This document shows positions 46,929-59,280 of a stretch of 64,000 bases of DNA, piece by piece. The position numbers and the translations under genes are program-made. Each line of letters opens with the position of its first letter. Position 1 is the stretch's first letter. The notes under the pieces are model-generated. The model had not been told where the DNA came from. It saw only the letters and a program-made list of their open reading frames with translations, and made no database searches. Where the stretch lies: the NCBI GenBank assembly GCA_029204225.1, contig CM055104.1, positions 26,071,785 to 26,135,784 on the forward strand. Direction: 5' to 3'. The stretch is from Diphasiastrum complanatum (Eukaryota; Streptophyta; Lycopodiopsida; Lycopodiales; Lycopodiaceae).

Positions 46929-48304
46929 AACTAGACAATCTTTATAGCAATGTCCATATCTACATTCACAACAAAATGGCATAAATTTTTCTTTGTCTGG
47001 ACATTATGCTATGCGATGATCTTTTATACACCCAAAACATCCAAGTGGTGATCTTTCCCAATACACCCAAAGCATCCAAATGGTGCTCTTTCCCATTGTA
47101 TGGATGGTTGTTGTTGTGCACCAACATAGATTTCATATTACTCAAGTACACCAAGATCTTGATCAGGAGGAACATTCCAATGATCCTAACTTGTTGAAGA
47201 TTTTAGCGCAATCATATTGGTTTGAAATACTTGTTGTCCTTGAGGAGCAGAAAAAGCTAATGGTTCTGGAAAACCAAGTCCATGCACATTACCATCTCAT
47301 CCATTCCACTTTGGACCTTCATAACATCCATACTTGTGATAGCATTGTTGGATAATTTTGGGATTAAACGAATAAAATGCTATCTCATGAGTAGTAGAAT
47401 TGCACAAATGACAATGTGTGTCTACCATTTGTGGCTTCATTGTTGGACACTAATTCATTGTATTATTCCCAAGCACAAATGGTGCACCAAACATTTTTTA
47501 TAATAAATTATACATGATGCAGCGCTTTTCACTAGTTTTATTAACTTTGGCATGCTAATCTTCTAATGCTTTTAGTTTAGCATCAAACTGAGCTTGCTTT
47601 TTCTCCAACTGCATCTGTTGTTTTTGGGAAAGCTTCTTGATCATCCATTATCATTATTGCAGTTGCATTGATATTAGTAGAAGCAATAGTTGTAGAAGTT
47701 ATGGTAGTCTACCCTACTATATAAGACAACATTCCAATATGCGGTTCATCATCCGACTCCTCATCTTTTTCTCATAATGTATCATCCATTGTTTGTTGCA
47801 ATGACATATACTATTATCGACGTTTGAGCTTGCCTAACTCTCTTTGTCAATCTTGCTAAAAACTACATGATCATGGCCTCATCGATAATGAGATCTGGAT
47901 CACATTTTGATCTGAGATGCTTGATACGTTTGATATAGTCTTGAACCATCTCCTTCTTTATCACCTTGATCTTGCTCAATAACATGAACGGATCTTCAAG
48001 AAACTTTCTTGGCTTGAAACACATGATCAAGGCTGCCTTAACGACTTTTCAATTGGTATGTTCTTCTAGAGTTTGATTGAAATACAAATCTTGTGCAACT
48101 CCCATAAGTGCCATTGGAAATAACTTGAGCTTATCCTCTAGATTAACTTCACCATAGATTTCACAAGCTTTTGTATAGATTTTGAGAAATCAGATTGGAT
48201 CTATAACTCCATTACATTTTGGTATTTCCAAATGAGGTGTTCGTTTGATGACAGGACATGGTCCTGAAAAGTTAAAATCCACATCTTCTTCACCTTGTGC
48301 CATT
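46929..48304 (-). mobile_element. Ty3/Gypsy-type gag pseudogene with two zinc knuckles
   Basis: Minus strand from ATG at 48304: MAQGEEDVDFNFSGPCP, then stops interrupt a gag of the 'retrotrans_gag' type (KLKLFPMALMGVAQDLYFNQ, YIKRIKHLRSKCDPDL). Near 47060-46930 two adjacent knuckles read CFGCIKDHRIA-C and CCECRYGHCYKDC, both C-x2-C-x3-H-x4-C, one residue shorter than the usual spacing. A 35-bp direct repeat (47027-47061 and 47062-47095) lies at the first knuckle. Protease and RT are absent. Confidence 0.65.
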
Positions 48305-49142
48305 TTTTAGAAAATTCTTTACATGATAAATTTTTTAGAAAAACAGTTGCCTTGTGAAAATCTAGTTATTCAAGAACATAGATCTAGACTGTTCAGAAAG
48401 TGATTCCACAAGTATGATTTGATCTGACTAAAATTGATAATGATATTAGAAAATGACTTCCAGAATCAGTCTTAAAACAACTAAATCAATACTCTAAAAA
48501 TGACAAAACTTGGATAGCAATGTCATCACAACTCAGAACCTTTCACAGACTTGTTAGTAGTTAAATCAGGCTAATTCGAACTTAATAATGACACTGGTGC
48601 AGGTTACTTAGACAATCATTTTTTATTGTTAATTTTTAGTAGAAAATCACTGAAATAGTTTTTTTTGAAAAATCTAACAAAACTAATCTTTGCTCATTCA
48701 ATTGGAAGAAGACCCTACTATAATAAATCCTTGGTAGGGCCAAAGTTTCTCATATAATGATAGAAAATTTAGAATGGTATTTTTTTTAAAACTAACTTAC
48801 CCCTCGTTTGACGATAGGTTAGGGTCCTAAAAAGTTAAAATCCAATCTTCTTCTCCAATAATTTTTTCAGAAAAATAGTTGACTTGTGAATTCTAGTTAT
48901 TCAAGAACATAGATCTAGATTGTTCATAAAGTGAATTGACAAGTATGATCTAATCTGAATTAAATGGATAATGATATTAAAAAATGATTTCTAGAATTAG
49001 TCTTTAAACAACTAAATCAATACTCTAAAAATGGAAAAACTTGGATACCAATGTCTTCATAACTCAAAACCTTTCACAGACTTGTTAGTAGTTAATTCAT
49101 GATAATTAGAACTTAATAATGATATTGGTGAAGGTTATCTAG
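48240..49142. repeat. Direct duplication of gag-start and leader segment
   Basis: The segment 48240-48620 is repeated at about 48805-49142 with roughly 85% identity. Shared phrases include AGTTAAAATCCA, TAGTTATTCAAGAACATAGA, CTAAATCAATACTCTAAAAA and CCTTTCACAGACTTGTTAG. The unit contains the Gypsy gag start and the sequence upstream of it. Offset is about 565 bases. Confidence 0.85.
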
Positions 49143-50160
49143 GCGATGGTTCTTTTTTGCTATTAGATCTCCTACAAATTTCAAATCTAAAAATTCAAAC
49201 AAGTTAGGAGATGATCCCCTATAAACAATGCCAAAATCTCTAGAACCAGAGATGTACATCCATACTTTCTTGCCTAGCTTCCAATCCTCCACACTAGGAT
49301 CATGCATAAATTGACTTAATCTACCAACACAATAGTTTAGATCAAGTCTTGTGATGGATATATGAGTGAACCAACTAAGATCTATCATTACCTCTTATAA
49401 TGAGCTTTACATTTGATTCCATAGGTGTACCAAATGATTTTGTATTTTACATATGAAATCTACTAGGAATAGAATTAGCATACTTCTCTTGACAAATTAA
49501 AGTAGTTTGAGAAGTCATAATTACCTATATTCCTAAAATGATGTGCAAATGACCAAGATCACGTACATCAAATTTCTTCTTGAGTGCTATCTTGATGTCA
49601 TCTACATCTTGCTTTTTGCCTCCACTCAAAATGATATCATCCATAGGTTAAAAGGATAGTACCATAATTTCCAACAAATCTATAATAAAGTGAATTATCA
49701 TGTTCAACCATAATGAAATTATGGAAAAATAGAAAAGTGTTAAGTTTAGCATACCAACTCCTTGGTGCTTGCTTAAGCCCATACAGACTCTTTTGGAGAA
49801 AAAAAAACATGATTAGGCATGCTATGAAAAATGTAGCCCTTGGGTTGCTCCATGTAAACTTCCTTTTAAAGTTCTCCATTAGTGATATCTAATTGCCATA
49901 GATCCCAACCATAAAGAGTTGCAAGAGAGATAATGACCTGAATGCTTACCATTTTCAATACTGAATGAATATTCACACTCACAATTAACCTTGTTAATTT
50001 TTAATTTTAGATTTTCTTTACCAGCCATCTCAATGACTTGAGCTGCAGGTTTCTTTCGCTCCGCGCAGAATTTCATAACATGTCCAGGCTTGTTACAGAC
50101 AAAACATATATTCATCTTCCTAGCCTTCTTCCGGGACATTTGTTTTCTTTTTTGCCTCAA
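49113..50160 (-). mobile_element. Internally deleted Copia fragment
   Basis: Minus strand, high to low: CCHC zinc knuckle CFVCNKPGHVMKFC (50160-49879), then directly RT with FLQKSLYGLKQAPRSWYAK (49879-49637), degraded RT, then ITRLDLNYCVGRLSQFMHD and YISGSRDFGIVYRG (49388-49113). Protease and integrase are missing between the knuckle and RT, so this is a third Copia copy in the window with an internal deletion. Confidence 0.85.
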
Positions 50161-50739
50161 TTTCGATGCAATTTGATCTAGTTCGTCAAAATATTTATTG
50201 GCTTTTTGTCACAAACTCATTTCTTTCCTTTCTTCTGGTTGGGTCCCGATGGATTAGCCTGAAATTGCTATTTGGACGCCACCACTATCATTAGGGAATA
50301 TTAGAACTCAAAATGGGCCCTTTATCAAGATGCTGTTTTTGACTTCACACGCTTTCAACGCTTGTGTGTCCCAATGAATGGTCTCCATCTGTGACGAACT
50401 GTAACAGTGGTTGACGGACGAAAATTGTATTTAACTTTCCCGGCCAAATTTTTGTGATTTTCAAATATGCTGTTGGGCAGAACAAACAAATGTGATCGGA
50501 CCACAATTACTGCCTGAATACTCTTATGCTGCCCGTCATTGTTCACTCGAGGTTGATTTGACGTCAATAGTCATAAACTGTGGTTAACTAATAATTGTAG
50601 TTCAGGAACTTCTTGTCATTCATAGGTATACCTCTCATTTTCTTCATTTTATCTCTTATTTTGGATTGTCATTCTTAGGTTTACCTCGCAATCTCTACAT
50701 TCTCTCCATTCTCAGCTTGCGTACTCGTATTTTCGACTA

Positions 50740-52090
50740 ATGGCTACACATAAACGGAGACCAAGAGGAATCATTGATGCAATCAATATTTGCAATGAAA
50801 AAAAATGCAGGAGATCAATGGATACCAAGAATATATCGAAAATATCAATGGATCTTGATGCATCCTTCTGCAAAAGGCTCATTCCGAAAAAGAAAAAAAT
50901 TGGATAACATATATAGAAGCTCTTGGAAAGGCATGATAATGGATTTTCAAGTATCACCTGCCGGTCAATCTATCACGGAAATTTTGGTTCATCATACTTA
51001 TCTTCACAATGAACTCAACATTCATGATCTGAATCCAAATGATAGAAGAAAATGCAATTGTAAGTTTTCAGATTCAATTTTTTTAGAGTTAGCATTTTCT
51101 TTAAATTATATTTTTCTTCAGATATTTTTGTTGGTTTTGCAGATTTTTTTCCATCAAATTTCGTTGAATGGCAATCAGTTCAATCGATTGCAAGAATAAT
51201 CGATGTCATACAATCGGATATCGGTATTTTACAATATAAAGGTCGTTCTCCAAAATCACTTTTAGGGTCAGGAGTTTTCTTTTATGATCACACTTATTTT
51301 CCTGATAAAAATGGTTTAGTTGGTAGATTAGAGCCATATCCTCTACCAGATTTTTGGAGTGAGGAATGGATTTAACCTGATGCAGCAATTTCAGAAAGTT
51401 TTTTTATCTAGGCTATATATTGATATTCAGAGTATATTAAAATGCAGCACTAGATCAAAGAATAATAGATTAAGTTGGTATCTATCTTTTACTATTTTTG
51501 TTGATTTTTTTTTTCAAATGCAATGTTCGGAGAACGAAAACAATGTTTATTTGTAAGGACTTGAGTGCTTATATAATCGCCGAGTTGTTGGATGATGGTT
51601 GGGATGCAAAACAAAATCAGCAAGTTGAGTGCAGAGTATGATACTCATCCATGACATTTAGATATTACATCGAAAATCAAATGCTCACTTTGCTGCTGTA
51701 TTATAGAAGATGGATTAAATGCAAAAATGTTTGGAAGCCACTTAATCAAGATTTTGGTATAAACCCTCAAGAGCAACTTCAGATAACAGTGAAAAGAAAT
51801 GACAACATTCTTGCAATGGTTGAGGTCGAGGAAGATTGGTGTCTCAATCACATTCGATCAAAACTAGACATGTTGCAATTCGATCTACCTCAGTACTATC
51901 AATTTTGATTGAATGGTGTAAAGGTACATTATGCCATATAAAAATATTTTCTTTTTTCTATTTATAAGTGAATCAGTTTCATAAAATATATTAACTAAAA
52001 CAATTTCTCTTGTGCAGATAAGAGTAAGGCAGGAAGAGCATATAAAATGCAAAGATATTGATACATCCATCAAAATTGAAGATCCATAGA
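50740..52090 (+). pseudogene. Unrecognised multi-exon gene-like unit
   Basis: A frame open from about 50741 includes GDQWIPRIYRKYQWILMHPS and YLHNELNIHDLNPNDRRKCN. It reaches a donor T|GTAAG (51059/51060) and rejoins in phase at TTTTGCAG|AT (51142/51143) to give FFPSNFVEWQSVQSIARIID and LVGRLEPYPLPDFWSEEW before a stop. A later stretch (51651-51907) reads LQITVKRNDNILAMVEVEED and DLPQYYQF. One stop codon after it, LNGVK is followed by a second intron (GTACAT to TTGTGCAG, ending 52018) and IRVRQEEHIKCKD. The last part has the feel of a ubiquitin-like or PB1-like beta-grasp segment, which is speculation. The ATG at 50740 is in a different frame. I do not recognise the family. Confidence 0.4.
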
Positions 52091-52240
52091 TTATGAACTA
52101 TGGAATTTTGTATTATGTAATAAAATTTTTTGTATACATCATTTTTGAAAATATATATACCATTTTTTCTATGAGACTTTCATTTCTATGATCTCCATTT
52201 CCATGGTGCAAAATACAATGTAATTGCAACTGGATAACAT

Positions 52241-52900
52241 GAGTATTCGATAACAAGATTCATTGTCTCCTGTAAGAAATGCACTATTCATTGGGAAGAT
52301 CTTCAGTCACTTAAACTCTAGTGACCATTACAATCGACGCTTGCTCTTGTTGATGTCTCATATATATCGGTTGTATTTTTGGTCTTCATTGTCTTTGTCT
52401 ATATTGTCCTTGTCTTGGCATATTTGGATATGTTCAGAAGATGATCTGATCAAAGCTTTGCTGCAACAAATCTAGTTGTGGCAAAGGTTTGAACAAATCA
52501 TCTTTCTGAACTTATCCAAAAAAAAACCATGATAAAGGCAAGGCAGGCCAAGGCTATGGAAAACAAACATGTCGGAAAACCATAGAAATTGAAGATGAAT
52601 GAATCATAACCTGAATTAATAACAGAAAAAAAAACAAGTAAGAACAACCATTGACAAACTGTAAATATATTTCTATTAAAATTTTCTGTACATGTGTCTC
52701 ATCAACATCAAGTGAGACGAATATTTAATCAGTATCAACTATCAATGATCTCTAAATCCATTTCTCCAGTTGGAAGTAGCTTGGGTGGAGAACACTCGGC
52801 CACTGCAATTGGATATGAATTTTCGATCACAAGCTTTATGGTCTCCTGTCTGAAGTGCATTATCTCCATTAGGGAGACTTTCAGGCATTTAAACTGAAAA
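52241..52900 (-). pseudogene. Tandem pair of related short exon-like sequences
   Basis: At 52889-52735 the minus strand has an acceptor TTTTTTTTCAG followed by an open frame FKCLKVSLMEIMHFRQETIK, then VIENSYPIAVAECSPPKLLP and a stop. A second copy at about 52310-52200 has similar DNA (roughly 75% identity) but is broken by stops and frameshifts. The products match nothing I know. The two copies are about 580 bases apart with a hairpin between them. Confidence 0.4.
52420..52525. repeat. Imperfect long inverted repeat (hairpin)
   Basis: The left arm GGATATGTTCAGAAGATGAT (from 52426) and the complement of the right arm, GGATAAGTTCAGAAAGATGA, match over about 42 bases, continuing as CAAAGCTTTGC versus CAAACCTTTGC. 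The loop is about 10 bases around 52476. Similarity seems to continue more weakly outward. Confidence 0.65.
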
Positions 52901-53936
52901 AAAAACATAAACACAATTAAATGCAATTAATCAAAGATCAGTTAATAGGAATTTGTATATGAAGAAAACAAAAATACAATTAAAAGTAATTAATATCGTT
53001 TTGGAAGTCCATCTTGTAATGCAAGCCAATTAAAAAAGTGTTTGGCATTGCATATGGTAAAGCAACCACAGCTGACAGAATCAACCTGCTAGGAGGACTA
53101 GAACAGGGAGCAATCTTACCATTATCTACTGAATCAGAAATAATCAAAGACAAGATTAACTATTGGAACAAGAAACAAGATTCCTAGCAGCATTTTAATA
53201 ATCTAAAAATCAAGAAACACTCATTACTTGATGCTTAGATTAATAAAAAACAATCAAGAACTAGGTTGCAAGGGAGTATGCAAGATCTATACCACAAACC
53301 AGCCTATCTAGTTTACTTGAATGCTGATTACTACCTTATTTCACAAACAAGAACTGAATCCTAATCCACAACTAAGCAAGAAACAAGAAACAAGAACCTA
53401 GTTAATCCACAATGCAAAGGAATCAAGCATGCTCATAGAAATCTCACTCAAGAACATTGCCATGAACAAAGAGCTTAGCTATCATCAAGAAATCGTGGAG
53501 GGTCCTCTTATTAGCTCAAGAGGACTTGACAATAAATTCAAAAGCTCACTCACAAGAGAGGGGGGGCCCTTAAATAAGCAAGAAGGCTGCCCATGTGGAG
53601 CCCAAGTGGTAATTCCACCAAATTAGAAATTACATGTGGAATTTGCCCTTCCACTAAAGGTCACCATCAAAAGGTGGCTCACTCTTACTAATTTAAGGGG
53701 GTTCTACATTTATTTACAATGCCTAGGAAATATTACTAGATCCTACATGGTCATTCCTTCTTTGGGATACACCATGTAGACTCACATAGATAACTCACTG
53801 TCTTCCTAGCTAGTAATTCCTCGGCTCTCAGCTTCTTTTGCTCTCCTCTTTATGAGACCTCCTCGGTCATGGGTGAGAGATAACTTGTGTCTTCAGCTTG
53901 GCTTGGCATCTGAGGATTCTTTAGAATCTGCTAACA

Positions 53937-55610
53937 ATGAGTTTCAATATGTCAAGACTCCAACAAAATAAAGAATGTGCAAATGCAAGATTTGTGATGA
54001 AAAAAAATGCAATCGAAACTTCTATTGATATTAAGTTGCGATATCACCATCATTGCAATGAGAAATCGCCACTTACTGCATGTTTTCGACTTGAGAAAGC
54101 TATACACATATTGGAAAGAAGAATCAAAATACAACAACATTGCCCCATTTCAAAAAGACCTCTCCAAGGTTCGAGGGTAACCGTTTTTTGAAAACGCATG
54201 TTTGTGGAGTGCTAGTTCACGGATTCAAATTGCTCTGTGATGTGTGGATAAACACCTTGCATATGTATGACAGCAATCAGGTTGTCACATCTATTATGCG
54301 AGCAATACAAAAGGTGCAACTCGCATGGGGCAGTCTCCCTCCCATCTTACGTATTCAGGCTGACAACTGTTGGAGGGAAAATAAAAATAGGTTCATCTTT
54401 GGTCTTTGTTCTATGCTTGTGGCACATAACATATTTCAGACTGTTGAAATGGGATTTTTGATGGTCGGACACATGCATGAAGACATCGATCAGGTTTTTA
54501 GTGTAATCTCTAGGGCATTGAAATGTAAATCTATTCTTACTATGCCTGATATGTTAGGACAAATTGGCCAAAAGATAGGTGGTGGTCGTATTGAAAGTAC
54601 TGAAGTAGAGTTGTTAGAACGAATGGTGGATTGGAAAGGATTCATAGAGCCATTTATTGTTCATGGAAATGATGGTCTAGAAGGACACACCAATCCTCAC
54701 TACTTTCATTTTCAAGTGTTAAATGGTGAACCAACCATGTAGTGGAAGTGTTATTGCACTGATGGAGACGATACATGGAGTGAACCTTTCAAATTGTTGC
54801 ACTCTTTGCCTTCAAAAGAGGAAGCGATCTTTTTGGCACCCATATATGAACTGGACAATGATGAGATGAAAGGATTGATATCCTTTTGTAAATATGGACA
54901 ATATATGTGCGAGAAGTATCCAAAATAAAATGATCAAAATTTCTCATCTGTAGATGAAACCACAAAACTTCTTGAGTACCTCACAAAACAAAAGAATTTG
55001 CCACTATCAACGTACAACCAAACAACTTTTTGGCCACAATCTTTTACGATTATTTTTCAACCTTTAGGAGACACGCCTTCTAATGTGAACACTGAAGTCG
55101 AAATGGATACAATAGAGCTCCTACCTCGTCGTTATTGCGGACGGAAAGGAGATGCACCATTATCGAAATTCATACCCAGTAGAGAGGTTGAAATGAACAA
55201 ATTTGTTACAATACAACCTCAGATGAAGATGTTGCAGCGGGAGCTCCATTTTGGATGGCAAAGGTTGTCGGAGTAGGGACCGATGCTGATGGTATGGTCA
55301 CTTCACTCAAAGAATATGGTATGAACCTAAATCCACTCGGAGACATGGAAACAATCCAATCGACAACAAAGAATTGTACGAAGATGGTCTTTCAAAAGAC
55401 TGGGTTCCAAACAATAACGATGTAGAAGATGTAGATATTAATGCTGTGATTTATGCATGGAAAACCAAAGCAAAAAAAATGGTAAAAAAACATGGATATG
55501 ATGTTGAAAGATCAATATCCATTCCAAAAATCTCTTGAGCACACATCAAGGAGTATTTGTACAAATTGGTTGATGCTTGTGCAGCTGATGTTGATGAGTA
55601 CTAGGTTTAA
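53937..55610 (+). pseudogene. DUF7869-like transposase-like protein, decayed
   Basis: An uninterrupted frame from 54101 to 54739 reads NTTTLPHFKKTSP, LKTHVCGVLVHGF, then QADNCWRENKNRF (about 54356), MGFLMVGHMHEDIDQVFS (about 54449-54502). After an in-frame TAG it continues WKCYCTDGDDTWSEPFKLL; after a TAA it runs on to 55276. A frameshift near 55240 gives PFWMAKVVGVGTDADGM. Another leads to IWYEPKSTRRHG, with a TGA before a final TAG at about 55604. The DNxxRENKNR and GHxHEDID pair is what I associate with DUF7869-type proteins of mosses, ferns, protists and animals. Their conserved Asp/Glu/His pattern suggests an RNase H-like DDE fold, but function is unproven. The 53937-54100 part lies in shifted frames. 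Codons without motif support are uncertain. Confidence 0.65.
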
Positions 55611-56189
55611 GTTGTAAATTTTTCAATTGCGGTTCTAGCCTGACAATTTTGAAAAAACCCGGTTTTTTATTTGCTAGGTGAGGGCATATCACCCCATGGC
55701 AAGTTTTAAATTCTATTCCATGACATGTGTATTGTAAGAAAATGAGGAAGTTGTAATGTGAAAAGTTTAACGACTTTTAGAGATTCTAAAGGTTCCAATA
55801 GTTGCTTAAATTTTCAGCCTTTAGAATTTTAAATTTTTTTTTTTTTTTTGTCAAAAGGTTAAACTTGTGCATATTCTACTCTTTGGTTTTGGATAATGCA
55901 CAATGTGCAATATGATTGTACATTTACATATGCACATACTTTTCGATGAAAAAAAATATTTTGCAATTTCGGTTACTGAATCCATGTGTCTTAATTGCAT
56001 TTTTGTGTTTCTATTTGTGTTTTCTAACTATGCAAATTTAAAATGATCATGCTCATACGAAATGATGTTTCTTCTAATAGTGCATAGACTAGCTGAATTG
56101 GGATGCTAGTATAAGAATTTGGATGATATTGCAACATATTGATTGTTACAGTAACATCTTAAATTAGTTTCTTTCTCTTGTTTCATGAA

Positions 56190-57172
56190 ACTTTGTCTAC
56201 GCTATCATACTTAGTGGAGATGATTTAGAAGGTGTTGAGAAAATTAAGCTAGATCTATCCAAAGAGTTCAAAATGGTAGATCTCGGGCTTTTGCACTTCA
56301 TTTTGGGTATGGAAGTACTTAGATCTTTAGATTATGTCTTTATTTGTCAATCTAAGTATGCCATTTCATTACTCAATAGATTTAACATGCAGGATGCGAG
56401 CATGTAGAGACTCCTATGGAGCATGATGTAAAAGTAACCAATAAAGAGGATGAAAGATCCTTCAAGGACATCACTCTTTATAGGCAACTTATTGGCTCCT
56501 TAATGTGGATAACCATAACAAGACATGATTTTTGCTATAGTGTTTGCAAGCTTAGTCAAAATATGCAAGATCCATTAGTTATCCATTGGAAATGTGCCAA
56601 AAGAATATTGAGATACATCTCGGGCACACTAAATTTTGGGATCCTTTATAGTGGTGAATCCATTAACTTGCATGCTTTTATTGATTCAGATTTTGCAGGG
56701 GACAAGAAGGATAGAAAGTCAACAAGTGCCTTTGCAACTTTCATTGGAGAAGGTGTGGTTTTCTTGGCTATCAAAGAAGCAAGAAACAATATCTCTTTCA
56801 TCAACCAAGGCTGAGTACAACGCTCTAACAACCACAACCAAGGAAGTACTATGGATCAAGAGGTTGCTTGAGGATCTCAAAGTGATCAGATCAGGTGTCA
56901 TTCCACTCATCTAAAATGACAACATCTCAGCCCAACACCTAGCATCCAATTCAATCTACCATGCAAGGAGCAAACACATAGAGATTGCTCACCACTTTGT
57001 AAGAGAAAAGGTCCAAGCTAAGGAGGTCTCATTGGAGCATGTTTCAAGTGAAGAATGCATAGTTGATATATTGACAAATCCTCTTCAAAAGAATGTCTTT
57101 TTGAAGCTTAGATCAGCCCTTGGCTTAATTAGTAAAGCTATGTTATCATCTAGCTAGATTGTGAGGAGGAGT
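56190..57172 (+). mobile_element. 5'-truncated Copia RT-RNase H
   Basis: Plus strand. Begins abruptly inside RT at the catalytic box, where YVDD is altered (FVYAIILSGDDLEG), then FKMVDLGLLHFILGMEV. After a frameshift near 56400 come [35 protein letters not shown] and [21 protein letters not shown] second frameshift near 56765 gives [20 protein letters not shown]. The tail EIAHHFVREKVQAKEVSLEH ends near SSEECIVDILTNPL, followed by the GTGAGGAGGAG polypurine tract. Everything upstream of RT motif D is missing. Confidence 0.9.
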
Positions 57173-57866
57173 ATTGAAATTTCACAATTCTAGCTTGACC
57201 AATTTTGGTCACATGCATTGTAATTGGCAAGATGGCCATGTAAATAGATGCCACACATGCCAAATCACATAGGATGCTTTCCAATAAGCTCATTCCTCAT
57301 ATTACATTGTGATAACATCTTTGAAATGAGGCAAAAATGTGTTTGGATAGGCTAGGGAAATTCTAGGATCTAAAAATAACATGTTTTACATTGTTTTTGG
57401 ATCTTGAGATCTTGACCCCAAGTTAGGAGGATCCAATGACCTATTAGGTTAGATATTAGGTTTAGGGTATGAAAGTTTAGAGGTGCCCTACGCTCAGATC
57501 CGAGCTTGAAATGTATAAATACATGATGGGATCTCCATCAAATTATCAAGAAAAATCGAGTTTTTCCACTTCTATCATCATTGTCTTTTGGTTGCAAGTT
57601 CTAGCTATTGGATGTGAGTGTTCTTATGCATTAATTTCTTGGTCTGGAAGGTACTGAACTTGTTTACAGGTCTGAGAAGCTTTCTGTACTTTACTTTGGT
57701 TCATTTGATCAAATCTATGTGCCTAATATGGAGTTACATGCCAAATTTGCTAGTTTTGGTAACTAGTCTTGATTTTAGCTCATAGTTTGGATCTAGATCT
57801 TTTATTTGTGCATCCTCCATCACTTTTAGGATTGATTGGGATTCATTTTGCTATAAAATTTTGTCA
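57173..57866 (+). repeat. 3' LTR of the plus-strand Copia element
   Basis: Follows the polypurine tract and runs from TATTGAAATTTC to TTTTGTCA, about 694 bases. The expected terminal TG is TA here. A TATA box (TATAAAT) is at 57514-57520. Its end (CTCCATCACTTTTAGGATTG, then TTTTGCTATAAAA) is homologous to the minus-strand LTR at 41513-42185. Confidence 0.7.
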
Positions 57867-57869
57867 TGA

Positions 57870-59280
57870 CAGACAGTTAATTTGACTTTCTTGTCAGGAT
57901 AGTCGAGATCAAGAACAATAAATTGCTTAGACATTTGCTGTACAGTTAGCATGATTCAAATGACCAAGTCTATAATGCCAAAGTAAACTTTTATTTATCT
58001 AAATAGAAGTACTATGTGCTTGAATAGAGGCAAAAAAACAATGAATTAGTCTATACAAGTATCCATGCCTCTTTCCGAGTGCTAGAATCTTGCCTATCCT
58101 ACCGACTATTTTATATTGATCACATTCAAATTTATTCTATGTCCTAGATCTGTGATCCTACTAACAGAGAGTAGATTTGTAAGTAGATTTGGTACATGAA
58201 GGACATTTGAAAGTAGATTACATTGATCATTGGCAAAGCTCAATCTTACTGTACCTTCACCTTTGATAGGTTGAGTGCTATTGTCAACAAGGTGAACATA
58301 TCAATTGGTACTATAAGGTGTATAGGACTCGAAATAGCTGATATGACTGGTCATATGCTGTGTGGTACCGGAATTAAAAAACCAAGAGTTGTCATTGGAT
58401 GCTTCTTGATGGTTTGTCATGAAGGCATCATGATCCAATTATGAGTAGGCTATGGAGCTTCTGTAGCTACATTTGCCACTTGATTCGACTGTTTTTTGCT
58501 GTTATTCTTTGCTTGTAGTATCCGAAAATCTTGGATCTTGTGGTTGGAATGCTTGCAGTATCTGCAGAACAACTTCCTCTTCGTCGACTGATTCGACTGC
58601 TCGTGACAATGTGTCCGTCTCTGATATTTCTTTGATGGCTTTGAGCCTTTCTTCTTCCGCTTAGTCGAGCCTTTGTTGGTGTATAGGACATGAGATGTCA
58701 ACAGTCGAGAAACTGGAGGCTTCGTTCCTTTGAGAGTCTTCTTGCAACATCATTGTGATGACTCTTGAAAGAGTCAGTTCGGGGTTGCCATGATGATCAT
58801 CATCCAGCTGTCATATGAGCTTGGCAAGCTTGATAGCAGTGTCATTACTACGTCTTGATCGTCGACGATAGATCTGACATTGACCATTTGCTTCAACAGG
58901 TTCTTGAACTGGTTGATGTGATTTTGAAGTGAATCACCATTTGCCATATTGAGGGAGTAAAATCTCTTTCTGAGATGTAGCTTGGAACCTATATCTCGCA
59001 CTTCATATAATGTGCTCAAGATGTCCCAGACCTCCTTGGATGTCTGAGCTTCGGACACATGGTCAATTTGCACGTTCGAGATGTTGAGGATGATCAGTGC
59101 AAATGCTTTGCCATCCTTCAGCTTCCATCGGGAGATTGCTGTGTCATCGACTTTGGGTCTTGCCTTTTCACCTATAACTGTTGGGAAAGAGAGGTGTGGG
59201 AACCGAAAGTAGCTCTAAAAGAAACGACCTCAAAGAGAAAGTGTTCATGCGTAGTGGAATGAGCTATCTCGCTCTTTTCC
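57870..59280 (-). mobile_element. Copia gag-protease fragment
   Basis: Minus strand, high to low: gag with VQIDHVSEAQTSKEVWDILS, RFYSLNMANGDSLQNHI and LLSSLPSSYDSW (59073-58774), a spacer, a Lys-rich part with a damaged zinc knuckle (CRYCKHSNHKIQDF; the last Cys is Phe, near 58560), then protease remnants (NSGTTQHMT, with DSG changed to NSG) and LLSNVLHVPNLLTNLLSVSR to about 58080. Integrase, RT and LTRs are absent. It abuts the LTR ending at 57866 in opposite orientation. Confidence 0.85.
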
